Both the position numbers and the translations under genes were made by a program. From the NCBI RefSeq assembly GCF_028288225.1, contig NZ_JAQBOC010000088.1:62001-126000 (forward strand): a DNA stretch of 64,000 bases, read 5' to 3'. The notes below the pieces were generated by a model, which saw only the letters and a list, made by a program, of their open reading frames with translations, did not search any database and was not told the origin of the DNA. Below, in pieces: positions 26,145-35,163 of the stretch (positions within the stretch are counted from its first letter, which is position 1; the number at the start of each line of letters is the position of its first letter). Source of the DNA: Mucilaginibacter sp. (lineage in GTDB: Bacteria > Bacteroidota > Bacteroidia > Sphingobacteriales > Sphingobacteriaceae).

Positions 26145-29100
26145 TTAATTTTCTTTATAGGCCTTTACCCCCTGTTGATTAATTCCGAATAACAGGGTAT
26201 GGTTTACCTCTATCACGCTCCTTACATCTCCCCACAATTTAAATCCAGACTGGATCTGCGGGATATACTGAAAATGGCCCTTGCCATCCCCTTTTAATAA
26301 AATACCATAATTAGCATCATACTTGCCAAAACGGAGTCTGGCCCTGTTAATATTGCCGCATAAAAGCAGATCCTGGTTACCATCATGGTCATAATCCAAA
26401 GCTGTAATAGTGTACACAGGCGAAAACTGCACCTGTAATGGCAATGCGGATGGCTGTAATTTACCTTTGGCATCGCTTAAAAAACAAGTAGTGGCCAGGT
26501 TATTGGCTTCTAAATGCCCGGCGTCTTTTAGTTCTAAAGTGGTAAATATATCGGTAAGCGCTGCATCTGCATAACTCTTGTAATCAGGAAAGCGTGATCT
26601 CATCATGCTGATCTGCTCAAGAAGTTCATCCCGCGAAACGTATGGATAGCTTTTGTGCTGGATATAAAAACATAGGATAGGATCAACTGCCCCGTTATCA
26701 TCAAAATCCTTATAGTACATCTCTGCGGGCTCATCAACACTGGCTTTGCACTGGGTATTTAACCCCTGGTTTCCAACTATCAAATCCGGGTGTCCGTCAT
26801 GGTTAAAATCATCCACAAAAATCTTATTCCACCAGCCGCTATTAGGTTCATCAAAATAGTTTTGGGTGTTATTTACAAGTTTACCATCCATATTAATCAG
26901 TACGGTTACGGGCATCCATTCTCCTACCAAAACCAGGTCAGGCTTTTTATCTCCGTTCATATCTACCCATGCGGCATCGGTAACCATGCCTATATGCTGC
27001 AATTGGGGATTATATTTTACCGTTTCATCAGTAAAATGCCCTTTGCCGTCATTAATAAGAATATAGCTTGATGGTGTTTCAGGGTATCTGCCGGGTATTA
27101 CTCTCCCGCCAACAAATAAATCAGGATGGCCGTCAGCATTAATATCGGCAGCCCTTACACAGCTTTTACTGCTCAGCATTACCGGCAGTGTTCCTTTTGA
27201 TTTGGTAAAGTTGCCTTTGCCGTCATTTAAATAAAGTCTGTCCTGCAATAATGGATCATTAGACAGATAGTTATCATAGCCGCCGGAGCACACATACAAA
27301 TCCGGTTTACCATCACCATTAGCATCAAAAAATACGGCATCGGCATCGCTGCTTTTTTTATCGGCATCAAAAGCCGGTTCTGATTTTGCTGTGAACCCCC
27401 TTCCTGTTTGTTGAATATATAGTACCCCCGGCTTTCCATTACCTCCGCCCACATAAACATCTTCAAGCCCATCGCCATTTACATCTCCCTTTGTGATGCA
27501 TGGGCCACCAAATGATAACGGGTTTACCATAAGCGGCTGCCGTTTGAAATCGTTAACGCTATTTTTTTCTTGCTTATTTGCAATAGGCGAATTAACCTCT
27601 GTAAAAACAGGTTTTATTGTTTGAGGGATTTGAATACTGTTAGCGGCATCCTTTTCGTTGAGCGTTAATTGCTGATCGGCTTTAACGCCCTTTAAAACCT
27701 GCGCTTTCCCCTGTTGCCATACAATGCGCAAAGAATCTACCTGTTTATCTTTCCCTAACCCAAAATGCAATATCGGTGATACGCTTGATTGAAACCCGCG
27801 ACTCGGCATTTGCTCAAGGTATTGTTTTTTGTTTTTTATGTAGATAGTAACCTTTGCACCTATCCCCTGGGTGTTCTTTCCCGCGCCTTCGAGTTTGAGC
27901 TGCAGGTAATGGTTACTTGATTGTTTGTTAGATTCGTTTTGATAGATAAATGCAGCCTGGTTAATATTGTTAACAACCAAATCAAGATCACCATCATTAT
28001 CCAGATCTGCATAGGCTGCGCCATTGCTGTTAGATGACTGCGAAATACCCCAAGGAGCGCTGGTGTTGTTAAAGGTTAAATCCCCATTATTTTTAAAAAA
28101 GCAACTCTTTACCTGCGAGGAAGGCATTTGTTGTACCAGGTTAAATATATCCTTACGCATTAACCTTCTGTCCTTCAAAAAGTCACCCATATATTTTACA
28201 AAATCCATATTTGTAAAGTCACGGGTATAGCCATTGGTTACAAAAAGATCTTTCCAGCCATCATTATCATAATCAGCAAATAAAGGAGCCCAGCTCCAGT
28301 CGGTATTTGAGATCCCGGAGAGCTGCCCAACTTCGCTGAAAGTTCCATTGCCATTGTTTATTTGCAGCATATTGCGCATATACTGGTAGTAGAACCCGGT
28401 TTTAAGAGTCAGGTCAAATTTTTCATAATTATCCGGCGCAAACAATAATTTTTGCCGGCGATTATCTTCCGGAAGCATATCAAGTGTAAAAATATCAGGT
28501 AACCCATCGTTATTGATATCTGAAACATTATTTCCCATTGAAAATTGGGAAGTATGCCCTACTGATGCTTGTAATTTATTAGTGAATGTACCATCCCCGT
28601 TGTTGATATACAGAAAATCGGGTATGGTATAATCATTGGATATGTAAATATCGGGCCAGCCGTCTCCATTAATATCTGCTATTGCCGCCCCAAGCCCGTA
28701 GGTAAGGTCTGAACTGCTTATGCCGGCCTGTTCAGTTATATTTTTAAAAACGCCATTATCGTTTCTGTACAATCTAACGCCGTTCAGAGAGTTTGATTTT
28801 TTTAATGCAGCTATGGTATTTACCTCATCTAAAACAGGTAACTGGATGGGACTGTGGTTTAATAAAAACATATCCAGGTCGCCATCCCGGTCATAATCAA
28901 AAAAAACAGCCTGGGTACTGTATCCCTGGTCGGCTAATCCATATTGTTGTGCTTCCTCGGTAAAATGAGGAATGCCGTCTTTATCATTTCCCTGGTTAAT
29001 AAATAGTTGATTTTCGCGCTTTACAGGCCCAACATTTCCTGAATAACAAACATAAATATCCAGTTTCCCGTCACCATTTATATCAACCATAGTAACCCCC

Positions 29101-29480
29101 GTTTTCCATGGGCCCGGTCTGCCGGCCACATCTGCAATAGCTGTTATATCAGTAAACTGCATATGTCCCTTATTAAGATACATTTTATTATCGGTCATAT
29201 TGCCGGTAAAATACAGGTCCTGTAAGCCATCCCCATTCAAGTCGCCGGTAGCTACTCCCCCGCCATTGTAAAAGTATTCATACATCAGCACATTGGTATT
29301 CAAACCTTCGCTTAATATATTACTAAAATCCACATGGGTTTGTTCTGGTGTTAACAGGGTAAATAAGGGGTTGGCATTACCGCTGTCGGCTTCTTTGTTT
29401 TCAGCTTTGTGGCTGCACCCCATTAAGGTTATGATACCGGCAGAAAGTAGCGGAATAAATATTCTATTGTAAATGTTCAC
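26145..29480 (-). CDS. Large FG-GAP/VCBS-repeat lipoprotein with ASPIC/UnbV domain
   Basis: A protein of about 1111 residues with a lipobox (LMGC). It contains many Ca2+-binding FG-GAP loops of the form DxNxDGxxD (for example GDLNGDGLQDLYF, YDRDGDLDMFLLN, DINGDGWPDIYIS) in two blocks, about 40-500 and 640-1090. Between them (about 535-605) is an ASPIC/UnbV module with GIGAKVTIY and GLGKDKQVDSLRIVW. Likely a surface beta-propeller binding protein. No ATG is available before the signal peptide: the start is GTG at 29480 or TTG at 29483. It follows susD after a strong hairpin and pairs with the haloperoxidase-like gene. Substrate unknown. Confidence 0.85.
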   Translation of the reverse strand: MNIYNRIFIPLLSAGIITLMGCSHKAENKEADSGNANPLFTLLTPEQTHVDFSNILSEGLNTNVLMYEYFYNGGGVATGDLNGDGLQDLYFTGNMTDNKMYLNKGHMQFTDITAIADVAGRPGPWKTGVTMVDINGDGKLDIYVCYSGNVGPVKRENQLFINQGNDKDGIPHFTEEAQQYGLADQGYSTQAVFFDYDRDGDLDMFLLNHSPIQLPVLDEVNTIAALKKSNSLNGVRLYRNDNGVFKNITEQAGISSSDLTYGLGAAIADINGDGWPDIYISNDYTIPDFLYINNGDGTFTNKLQASVGHTSQFSMGNNVSDINNDGLPDIFTLDMLPEDNRRQKLLFAPDNYEKFDLTLKTGFYYQYMRNMLQINNGNGTFSEVGQLSGISNTDWSWAPLFADYDNDGWKDLFVTNGYTRDFTNMDFVKYMGDFLKDRRLMRKDIFNLVQQMPSSQVKSCFFKNNGDLTFNNTSAPWGISQSSNSNGAAYADLDNDGDLDLVVNNINQAAFIYQNESNKQSSNHYLQLKLEGAGKNTQGIGAKVTIYIKNKKQYLEQMPSRGFQSSVSPILHFGLGKDKQVDSLRIVWQQGKAQVLKGVKADQQLTLNEKDAANSIQIPQTIKPVFTEVNSPIANKQEKNSVNDFKRQPLMVNPLSFGGPCITKGDVNGDGLEDVYVGGGNGKPGVLYIQQTGRGFTAKSEPAFDADKKSSDADAVFFDANGDGKPDLYVCSGGYDNYLSNDPLLQDRLYLNDGKGNFTKSKGTLPVMLSSKSCVRAADINADGHPDLFVGGRVIPGRYPETPSSYILINDGKGHFTDETVKYNPQLQHIGMVTDAAWVDMNGDKKPDLVLVGEWMPVTVLINMDGKLVNNTQNYFDEPNSGWWNKIFVDDFNHDGHPDLIVGNQGLNTQCKASVDEPAEMYYKDFDDNGAVDPILCFYIQHKSYPYVSRDELLEQISMMRSRFPDYKSYADAALTDIFTTLELKDAGHLEANNLATTCFLSDAKGKLQPSALPLQVQFSPVYTITALDYDHDGNQDLLLCGNINRARLRFGKYDANYGILLKGDGKGHFQYIPQIQSGFKLWGDVRSVIEVNHTLLFGINQQGVKAYKEN

Positions 29481-29510
29481 CAAATTTTGGGGTTAAATAA
29501 TGGATTAAAA

Positions 29511-29546
29511 CTTAAAAGAATGCCGGTATTTTACACCGGCATTCTT
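29511..29546 (-). terminator. Stem-loop with T-rich tail between susD and the FG-GAP gene
   Basis: Perfect 12-nt arms (AAGAATGCCGGT and its complement) with a 7-nt loop at 29516-29546, followed in the minus direction by TTTTAAGTTTT. It has the form of an intrinsic terminator but lies inside the operon, 34 bp after the susD stop, so partial termination or 3'-end protection of susCD mRNA is likely. Confidence 0.65.
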
Positions 29547-29579
29547 CACACTAAAGATATAGAATTTAAATCTCTTTAA

Positions 29580-31424
29580 TTAATAACCAGGGTTCTGGAC
29601 TAACTTATTATTTTTATTAATCTCGTCCCTGCCTATAGGCGGGAAATAAAGCTTGTCATTCCACGTACGATTTTCAACTCCAGGATCAATCTCCTGAACG
29701 GTATAGGTATAGTTGTAGTTATCGGTACTATACCTGTAAGTGCTCACTGTTTTTCCAGGTTTTAAAACACCTGTAATCTTCATTATTTTTGCTTTATTAC
29801 CAAGTGTTTGCGGAGCAATCATCCAGCGGCGCGCATCATAAAACCGTTGTTCTTCAAACATCATTTCTACATTACGTTCATTCCGGTATCGTTGTACCAG
29901 TGCATCACCTGCATCTGTAATGGCAGGCATACCCGAACGGAAACGGATCTTATTAAGCCAGATCTTGGCTTCGCCTTCTTGTCCCAACGCTAAACACGTT
30001 TCTACATAATTAAAAATAACTTCGGTGTACCTGATCAAAGGTGATGGCACTTCTGCTCTGATATTTTGATCAACGATTGCCGGATTAGGGTCCATAAACT
30101 TCCTGATACCATAACCGGTACGCGTTCCGTTCCAGTTTTCAATAGGGCCGTTCCTGGTGTCCAAACCAAAGTAGGCCACAGGACTGCTTGCACTACCTGT
30201 TTGATAGGTGCCCATTTGAATTTCATTATAAGGATCTATCCCTGCGCCATCAGCCGTGCGCGGCTTCCATGGTGCACCATCATATAAAACAGATGCATAT
30301 AAACGCGGGTCTCTGTTTGCATAGGGGGCTGCTGCTTCCGCAGGCTTACTCCAGTCGAATTTTGTGCCATCCATCATTTCATAATCATCCACCATATTTT
30401 GAGTAGGCTCGCTTGCTGTCCAGCCATGGTATCCATTGGGGCCATTGTTTCTGCCATACCAGGCACCGTCTTCATCTTTACTATTGCTGAAATACCTGGC
30501 AAATATAATCTCTGCTTCGCCGCCATTTCTTGATAAATATGAGTTTTGATAGTTTGTAAATGCATCAGTAGCAGAAGCAGGGGCAGCTAAAGTAAGCATA
30601 TAGCCATAGTTGCCTAAAGCCATTACTGCTTTTGCCGCATCCTGCGCCTTTTGCCAGCGGGCGATACGGTCTCCGTCTACATAGCCCAATAACTCCGGAT
30701 GAGCAAATTGAGATATAACGCTTGATTTACCCTTTGCAGTTGGGATGTCATGCAAATCACTGGCTGCATATAACAACACCCTTGCCTTCAGGGCTAAAGC
30801 AGCAGCACTTGTAGCGCGCCCTTTTGCCAAAGTTTTACCTTGTAATAGGGTGCTGGCCTGATCTAAATCACTTATTATAAAGTCAACACATTCGGCATAA
30901 GTGTTCCTTGCGATGGTAAAGTCAGGCGTGTTAAGCGCATACGATGCTTTTACTATTGGAACTCCCCCATAATATCGCAGCATTTGATTGTAGAAATATG
31001 CCCGCAAAAAGTAGGTTTCTCCTTTTAGCCTGTCAACTAATGTTTTATCAAGAGAGGACTTAGCAAGGTTCTCTAAAGCAAGGTTAGCTGCCCTGACCCG
31101 GGCATACATTTCACCCCACTCATATGTATTATTTACCCATCCCAAATTAGACGGGCTTATATTTGCCTCCATTATATCCTGTTTCCCAAAATTATAGAGC
31201 GCATTGTCGGTAATGCAATCCATATTTTCTCCACCGATCTCTCCGTTGTGCAAGCCATTATACTGCTCGGTTACAAACGCCTCTGAAAGATTAGGATCTG
31301 CCCAGGTAATATCTGCTGATGCCTGGTTTAATGGCTTTGTATTCAAAAAGTCTTTCTTACACGAAGTAAGCAGTGCTCCCGATACAATTGTTATTATTGA
31401 GATATTTCTTATAAATGTTTTCAT
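29580..31424 (-). CDS. SusD/RagB family nutrient-binding lipoprotein
   Basis: A 614-residue SusD-like lipoprotein (lipobox LLTSC, then KKDF). It carries the SusD signatures: ETYFLRAYFYNQMLRYYGGVP in the TPR region (residues about 130-150), and near the C-terminus RNERNVEMMFEEQRFYDARRW and the final NKLVQNPGY. It is longer than the region 1 SusD by 70 residues, mostly in the central loops that contact ligand. It pairs with the SusC at 31435, whose stop is 10 bp away. The ligand is unknown. Confidence 0.95.
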   Translation of the reverse strand: MKTFIRNISIITIVSGALLTSCKKDFLNTKPLNQASADITWADPNLSEAFVTEQYNGLHNGEIGGENMDCITDNALYNFGKQDIMEANISPSNLGWVNNTYEWGEMYARVRAANLALENLAKSSLDKTLVDRLKGETYFLRAYFYNQMLRYYGGVPIVKASYALNTPDFTIARNTYAECVDFIISDLDQASTLLQGKTLAKGRATSAAALALKARVLLYAASDLHDIPTAKGKSSVISQFAHPELLGYVDGDRIARWQKAQDAAKAVMALGNYGYMLTLAAPASATDAFTNYQNSYLSRNGGEAEIIFARYFSNSKDEDGAWYGRNNGPNGYHGWTASEPTQNMVDDYEMMDGTKFDWSKPAEAAAPYANRDPRLYASVLYDGAPWKPRTADGAGIDPYNEIQMGTYQTGSASSPVAYFGLDTRNGPIENWNGTRTGYGIRKFMDPNPAIVDQNIRAEVPSPLIRYTEVIFNYVETCLALGQEGEAKIWLNKIRFRSGMPAITDAGDALVQRYRNERNVEMMFEEQRFYDARRWMIAPQTLGNKAKIMKITGVLKPGKTVSTYRYSTDNYNYTYTVQEIDPGVENRTWNDKLYFPPIGRDEINKNNKLVQNPGY

Positions 31425-31434
31425 ATCGTTAAAA

Positions 31435-34400
31435 TTAAAATTTTACACTTGCGCCCAAATTGATAACTCTTGCCTGCGGATAATACTGACCAGATGAACT
31501 GGTTGCTTCAGGGTCATAAATTTTCTCTTTAGACCAGGTAAGCAGGTTAAGGCCATTTGCATAGAACCGCAAATTGCTGATGCCAATTTTTTTACCAATT
31601 GATGCAGGAAGCGTGAAACCGATTTCAGCATTTTTAAGCCTGATATAATTTGTGTTCAGCAACCAATACGTGTTTCCGCTAGAAAAATACTGGTTATTTC
31701 TGTCAACTGTGCGGGGGTCTGTTGTGCTTGGGTTCGCAACCGTCCAACGATGGTCATAGCTGTACTGCAGGAAATTACCAATAGTGCCTGATTCAGTTTG
31801 CAGAAAAAGCTGTCCGCCGGCTGCACCCTGGAATAATACAGTTAAATCAAAGTTTTTATACTGCACCCCCAAATTTAAACCTCCCTGGAAGGTAGGGTCA
31901 CCTGTTTTATCATTCCTCACCTTGTCATCACCGTTAATTTTATGATCTCCATTGTAGTCCTTATATCTCATATCACCCAAGCGGATGGTACTTTCACCTA
32001 CACCACCGTAGTCAACATAGTTAGGATTAGTTTTATCGTTCGCTACGTCAACTTGAGCTTGCGTAGCGAATATGCCATCATATATGTAATAAAGCTGGCT
32101 GTTTATAGGATGTCCTGTGGATTTTTGCCATGCCGGTGCTCCCGGAACTTCAGACCAATAATCGATCTTGTTTTTGGCATAGCCGCCGTTAATACCTACA
32201 TTAAACCTCAAATTTCCAATATTATCATGATAATTTAATTGAAATTCCCATCCTCTATTGCTCACTTTCCCGATATTTATGGGAGGTATCAAACCTCCTG
32301 GTATTGCTGTCGCAGGAATAGCGCCATTATAAGCCAATAATATAGAGGTACGTTTGTTTTGGAATGCTTCCAATGTAAAATCTAATTTTCCGTTAAACAC
32401 AGTACCATCCAAACCAATGTTAATATTATTAGCTACTTCCCATGTGAAATTTGGATTGGGTACCACATTCTCATATAACGTTTGAGCCGGTGCACCATTA
32501 ATTATATATGAACCCACATTATACAAGGGTAAATAAGCGAATTCGTCTAAGGTATTGGTACCAGGTTTAACAACATAGTCATTACCTAATTGGCCCCATG
32601 AACCACGCAACTTTAAATTTTGAACGAATTTTACATTGTTTTTAAAGAAACCTTCTTCTGAAATTCTCCATCCCGCTGAGATCCCGGGGAAAAAGCCAAA
32701 ACGGTGAGTTTCCGGGAACATATATGAACCATCTACCCGCCATAAAAACTCAGCTAAGTATTTTTCTTTATAATTATAGCCCACCCGGCCAAAATAATTT
32801 AAACGGGCTTTTTCCCAGGCACCGCCATAATTACCTATCTCCGCGTTACCTCCGGCAGATAATTGATCAATAGATGTTGAGTTAAAATATTTACGGTTGG
32901 CGCCAAAATAACTATCGTTTGATTTTTCTTTGGTTATACCTGCAAGCACTACGACATTATGACTGCCGAAACTATGCGTATAACTTGCTATTCCTTCAAG
33001 CATGCTGCTTAACTGATCATCAGAGCCCTGGCTAAGATTTGCCTGTGCAGGCCCGCGGGCCACTTTGGTAAGCACCGGGGTTTTACCATCAGCTTGATAA
33101 TGCACATTATCCCAGCTGTACACGTACCAGGGTGTTTGCCATGATTTAGTTTGTTGCATATATTTATCTAAAGCAACGTTTGCGGTAAATTTTAGACCCT
33201 CTACTCCGGGAACAGAGATCTCAAGTTTTCCATTAGTCTGCACATAATACCGGGTGTCTTTATTGTACCCGGTTTGATTGGTGGTGATCAATACCGGTTG
33301 CTGGCCGTTTTCAATATCCGGTCCGGGCAAACCATTTGGCCAATAAGCCGGCCTGTATGGATAACCACGCATTAACATTCTGAAGATATCATTGGCTCCT
33401 CCTCCGTTCGGAAAGAAACGATTTTCCTGGCGGCCTGTTACACTGAAAGAGGTATTGATGTATTTATTAATCTTAGCGTCGAGATTTAAGCGCAAATCAT
33501 ATTGCTTATACCCGGTAGCAGAATTTTTGTAATACCCGTCCTGGTTTTCATATCCTATCGAGGTAAGGTATTTCACAGTTTCTGTACCGCCCGATAATTG
33601 CACATTTTGACGAGATTGAGAAGACCAGTCTTTTAAAGTAGCCTTAAACCAATCTGTATTGGGATGCCCCCAGGGATCAGAGCCATCAGCAAATTTCTGA
33701 AAGTCAGAAGGCTGGAACGTTGCTGTAGTAGTAGCTCCGTTATCCGGCCTGGTAAACTTACCTGCCGTTTTAAACGCGGCGGATGCGTCGGACCAATATT
33801 GCGAAGGTAAGCCATACAGATCTATTTCGTTCACCATTGTGGCATATTCGGTAGAATTAGCCATTTTAGGTATGGTGGTAGGCTGTGCCCATCCATGGTT
33901 ATAAGTGTAAGAAAGCTCTGGTTTACCCAATTTACCATGTTTGGTAGTAACCAAAATAACACCATTAGCTGCCCTTGCTCCATAGATAGCTGCAGATGCA
34001 TCTTTTAATACAGAGATGCTTTCGACATCGGCAGGATTTATACGGTCAATATTGTTTTGCCCCGCCGGGGACGGAACGCCATCTATAACTACAAGCGCAT
34101 CGTTGTTACCTAAAGTGTTGGTGCCTCGGATCCGGATAGTTGAATTGTCATACCCGGGTTCGCCGCTTCCGTTCATAGCAATAACACCCGGCATACGGCC
34201 AGCTATAGAGTTAGAAAGGTTCAAGGCTGGTGATTTCACTAATTCCTCGCCTTTAACTGACGCAACAGAACCTGTCACCGTTACTTTCTTTTGCACACCA
34301 TAGCCTACAACAACAACCTCATTAAGATTTTTAGATGATGGCTGTAAACTTATGGTTATAGATGTCTTTCCTTCTACCGGAATTTCTGATGTTTCATAGC

Positions 34401-34743
34401 CTATGTAAGAGACTACCAGGATTGAATTATCAGGTATGGATGAAAGTGTAAAATTTCCATTCGCATCGGTTACTGTACCCATGGCAGAATTTCTAACTTT
34501 TATTGATACCCCAATTAAGGTTTCGCCGGTTACCTTGTCAATTACTTTTCCTTTTACGGTTATTGGAGCGGCTTTATTTTTATTAAAACCGGCGGTATTT
34601 TTTCCGGACGTTAGTAAATTATTATTACTGCTATTTTTTGCGCTGGCAAAACTAGTGAGTAATAAAAATATTAAGATATGCCCCATCATTATCTTTGAGA
34701 TTTTTGATAATGTGAGTGCTTTTTTAAGTAAATTATGTTGCAT
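31435..34743 (-). CDS. SusC/RagA family TonB-dependent outer-membrane transporter
   Basis: A 1102-residue transporter. A long signal region (1-36, ending SFASA) is followed by a carboxypeptidase-regulatory-like domain (about 60-135, VKGKVIDKVTGETLIGVS), the box NEVVVVGYGVQKK, the plug (LVVIDGVPSPAGQNNIDRIN; AAIYGARAANGVILVTTK) and the barrel. No STN domain is present, so regulation is expected to come from elsewhere, probably the hybrid sensor encoded at 35164-39324. First gene of the region 2 operon. The 420-bp leader region contains a C-run direct repeat. Confidence 0.96.
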   Translation of the reverse strand: MQHNLLKKALTLSKISKIMMGHILIFLLLTSFASAKNSSNNNLLTSGKNTAGFNKNKAAPITVKGKVIDKVTGETLIGVSIKVRNSAMGTVTDANGNFTLSSIPDNSILVVSYIGYETSEIPVEGKTSITISLQPSSKNLNEVVVVGYGVQKKVTVTGSVASVKGEELVKSPALNLSNSIAGRMPGVIAMNGSGEPGYDNSTIRIRGTNTLGNNDALVVIDGVPSPAGQNNIDRINPADVESISVLKDASAAIYGARAANGVILVTTKHGKLGKPELSYTYNHGWAQPTTIPKMANSTEYATMVNEIDLYGLPSQYWSDASAAFKTAGKFTRPDNGATTTATFQPSDFQKFADGSDPWGHPNTDWFKATLKDWSSQSRQNVQLSGGTETVKYLTSIGYENQDGYYKNSATGYKQYDLRLNLDAKINKYINTSFSVTGRQENRFFPNGGGANDIFRMLMRGYPYRPAYWPNGLPGPDIENGQQPVLITTNQTGYNKDTRYYVQTNGKLEISVPGVEGLKFTANVALDKYMQQTKSWQTPWYVYSWDNVHYQADGKTPVLTKVARGPAQANLSQGSDDQLSSMLEGIASYTHSFGSHNVVVLAGITKEKSNDSYFGANRKYFNSTSIDQLSAGGNAEIGNYGGAWEKARLNYFGRVGYNYKEKYLAEFLWRVDGSYMFPETHRFGFFPGISAGWRISEEGFFKNNVKFVQNLKLRGSWGQLGNDYVVKPGTNTLDEFAYLPLYNVGSYIINGAPAQTLYENVVPNPNFTWEVANNINIGLDGTVFNGKLDFTLEAFQNKRTSILLAYNGAIPATAIPGGLIPPINIGKVSNRGWEFQLNYHDNIGNLRFNVGINGGYAKNKIDYWSEVPGAPAWQKSTGHPINSQLYYIYDGIFATQAQVDVANDKTNPNYVDYGGVGESTIRLGDMRYKDYNGDHKINGDDKVRNDKTGDPTFQGGLNLGVQYKNFDLTVLFQGAAGGQLFLQTESGTIGNFLQYSYDHRWTVANPSTTDPRTVDRNNQYFSSGNTYWLLNTNYIRLKNAEIGFTLPASIGKKIGISNLRFYANGLNLLTWSKEKIYDPEATSSSGQYYPQARVINLGASVKF

Positions 34744-35163
34744 AGTTGATTTTATTAGATAACAGATAAAAATTAGGTTCTAATTCACGACAATTATTTA
34801 ATTGCCGTACAATCACTCTTTATAGCTACGTACAGTGTTTTTTTCTCATGGTTTTTTAATTTTTAGGTTAGTAATTGGTTAATTATCGGTTTATACTGGG
34901 TGTATTGTGTTTGTTTATATTTATAACCGTATAAAATACATTTATAATTTCATTCCCTAACATGCTAAGCCCGCTGTTGACAACGAACAGGGTATCTGCT
35001 ACAAATAATTAATTAATGTAAATAGTACAGGTATTATTGGCGATGCTAATCTGGTTATAATAGCGTATTTTGAAGGGGGGTAAAATCGTAATTATAGGGG
35101 GGCTATTTCATAATAAAAGCAACTTCTGCGACTTTCTGAATAAAATAAGCAATAAAATTACTT
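34744..35163. promoter_or_regulatory. Leader region of the second sus operon with paired C-run repeat
   Basis: This 420-bp gap has no convincing gene. Two six-base G runs on the plus strand (35075-35080 and 35097-35102) start 22 bp apart; on the minus strand they read as a direct repeat CCCCCCT. Spacing of two helical turns suits direct-repeat binding by the AraC-type output domain of the hybrid sensor. I found no clear TAnnTTTG promoter before the SusC start. Confidence 0.4.
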
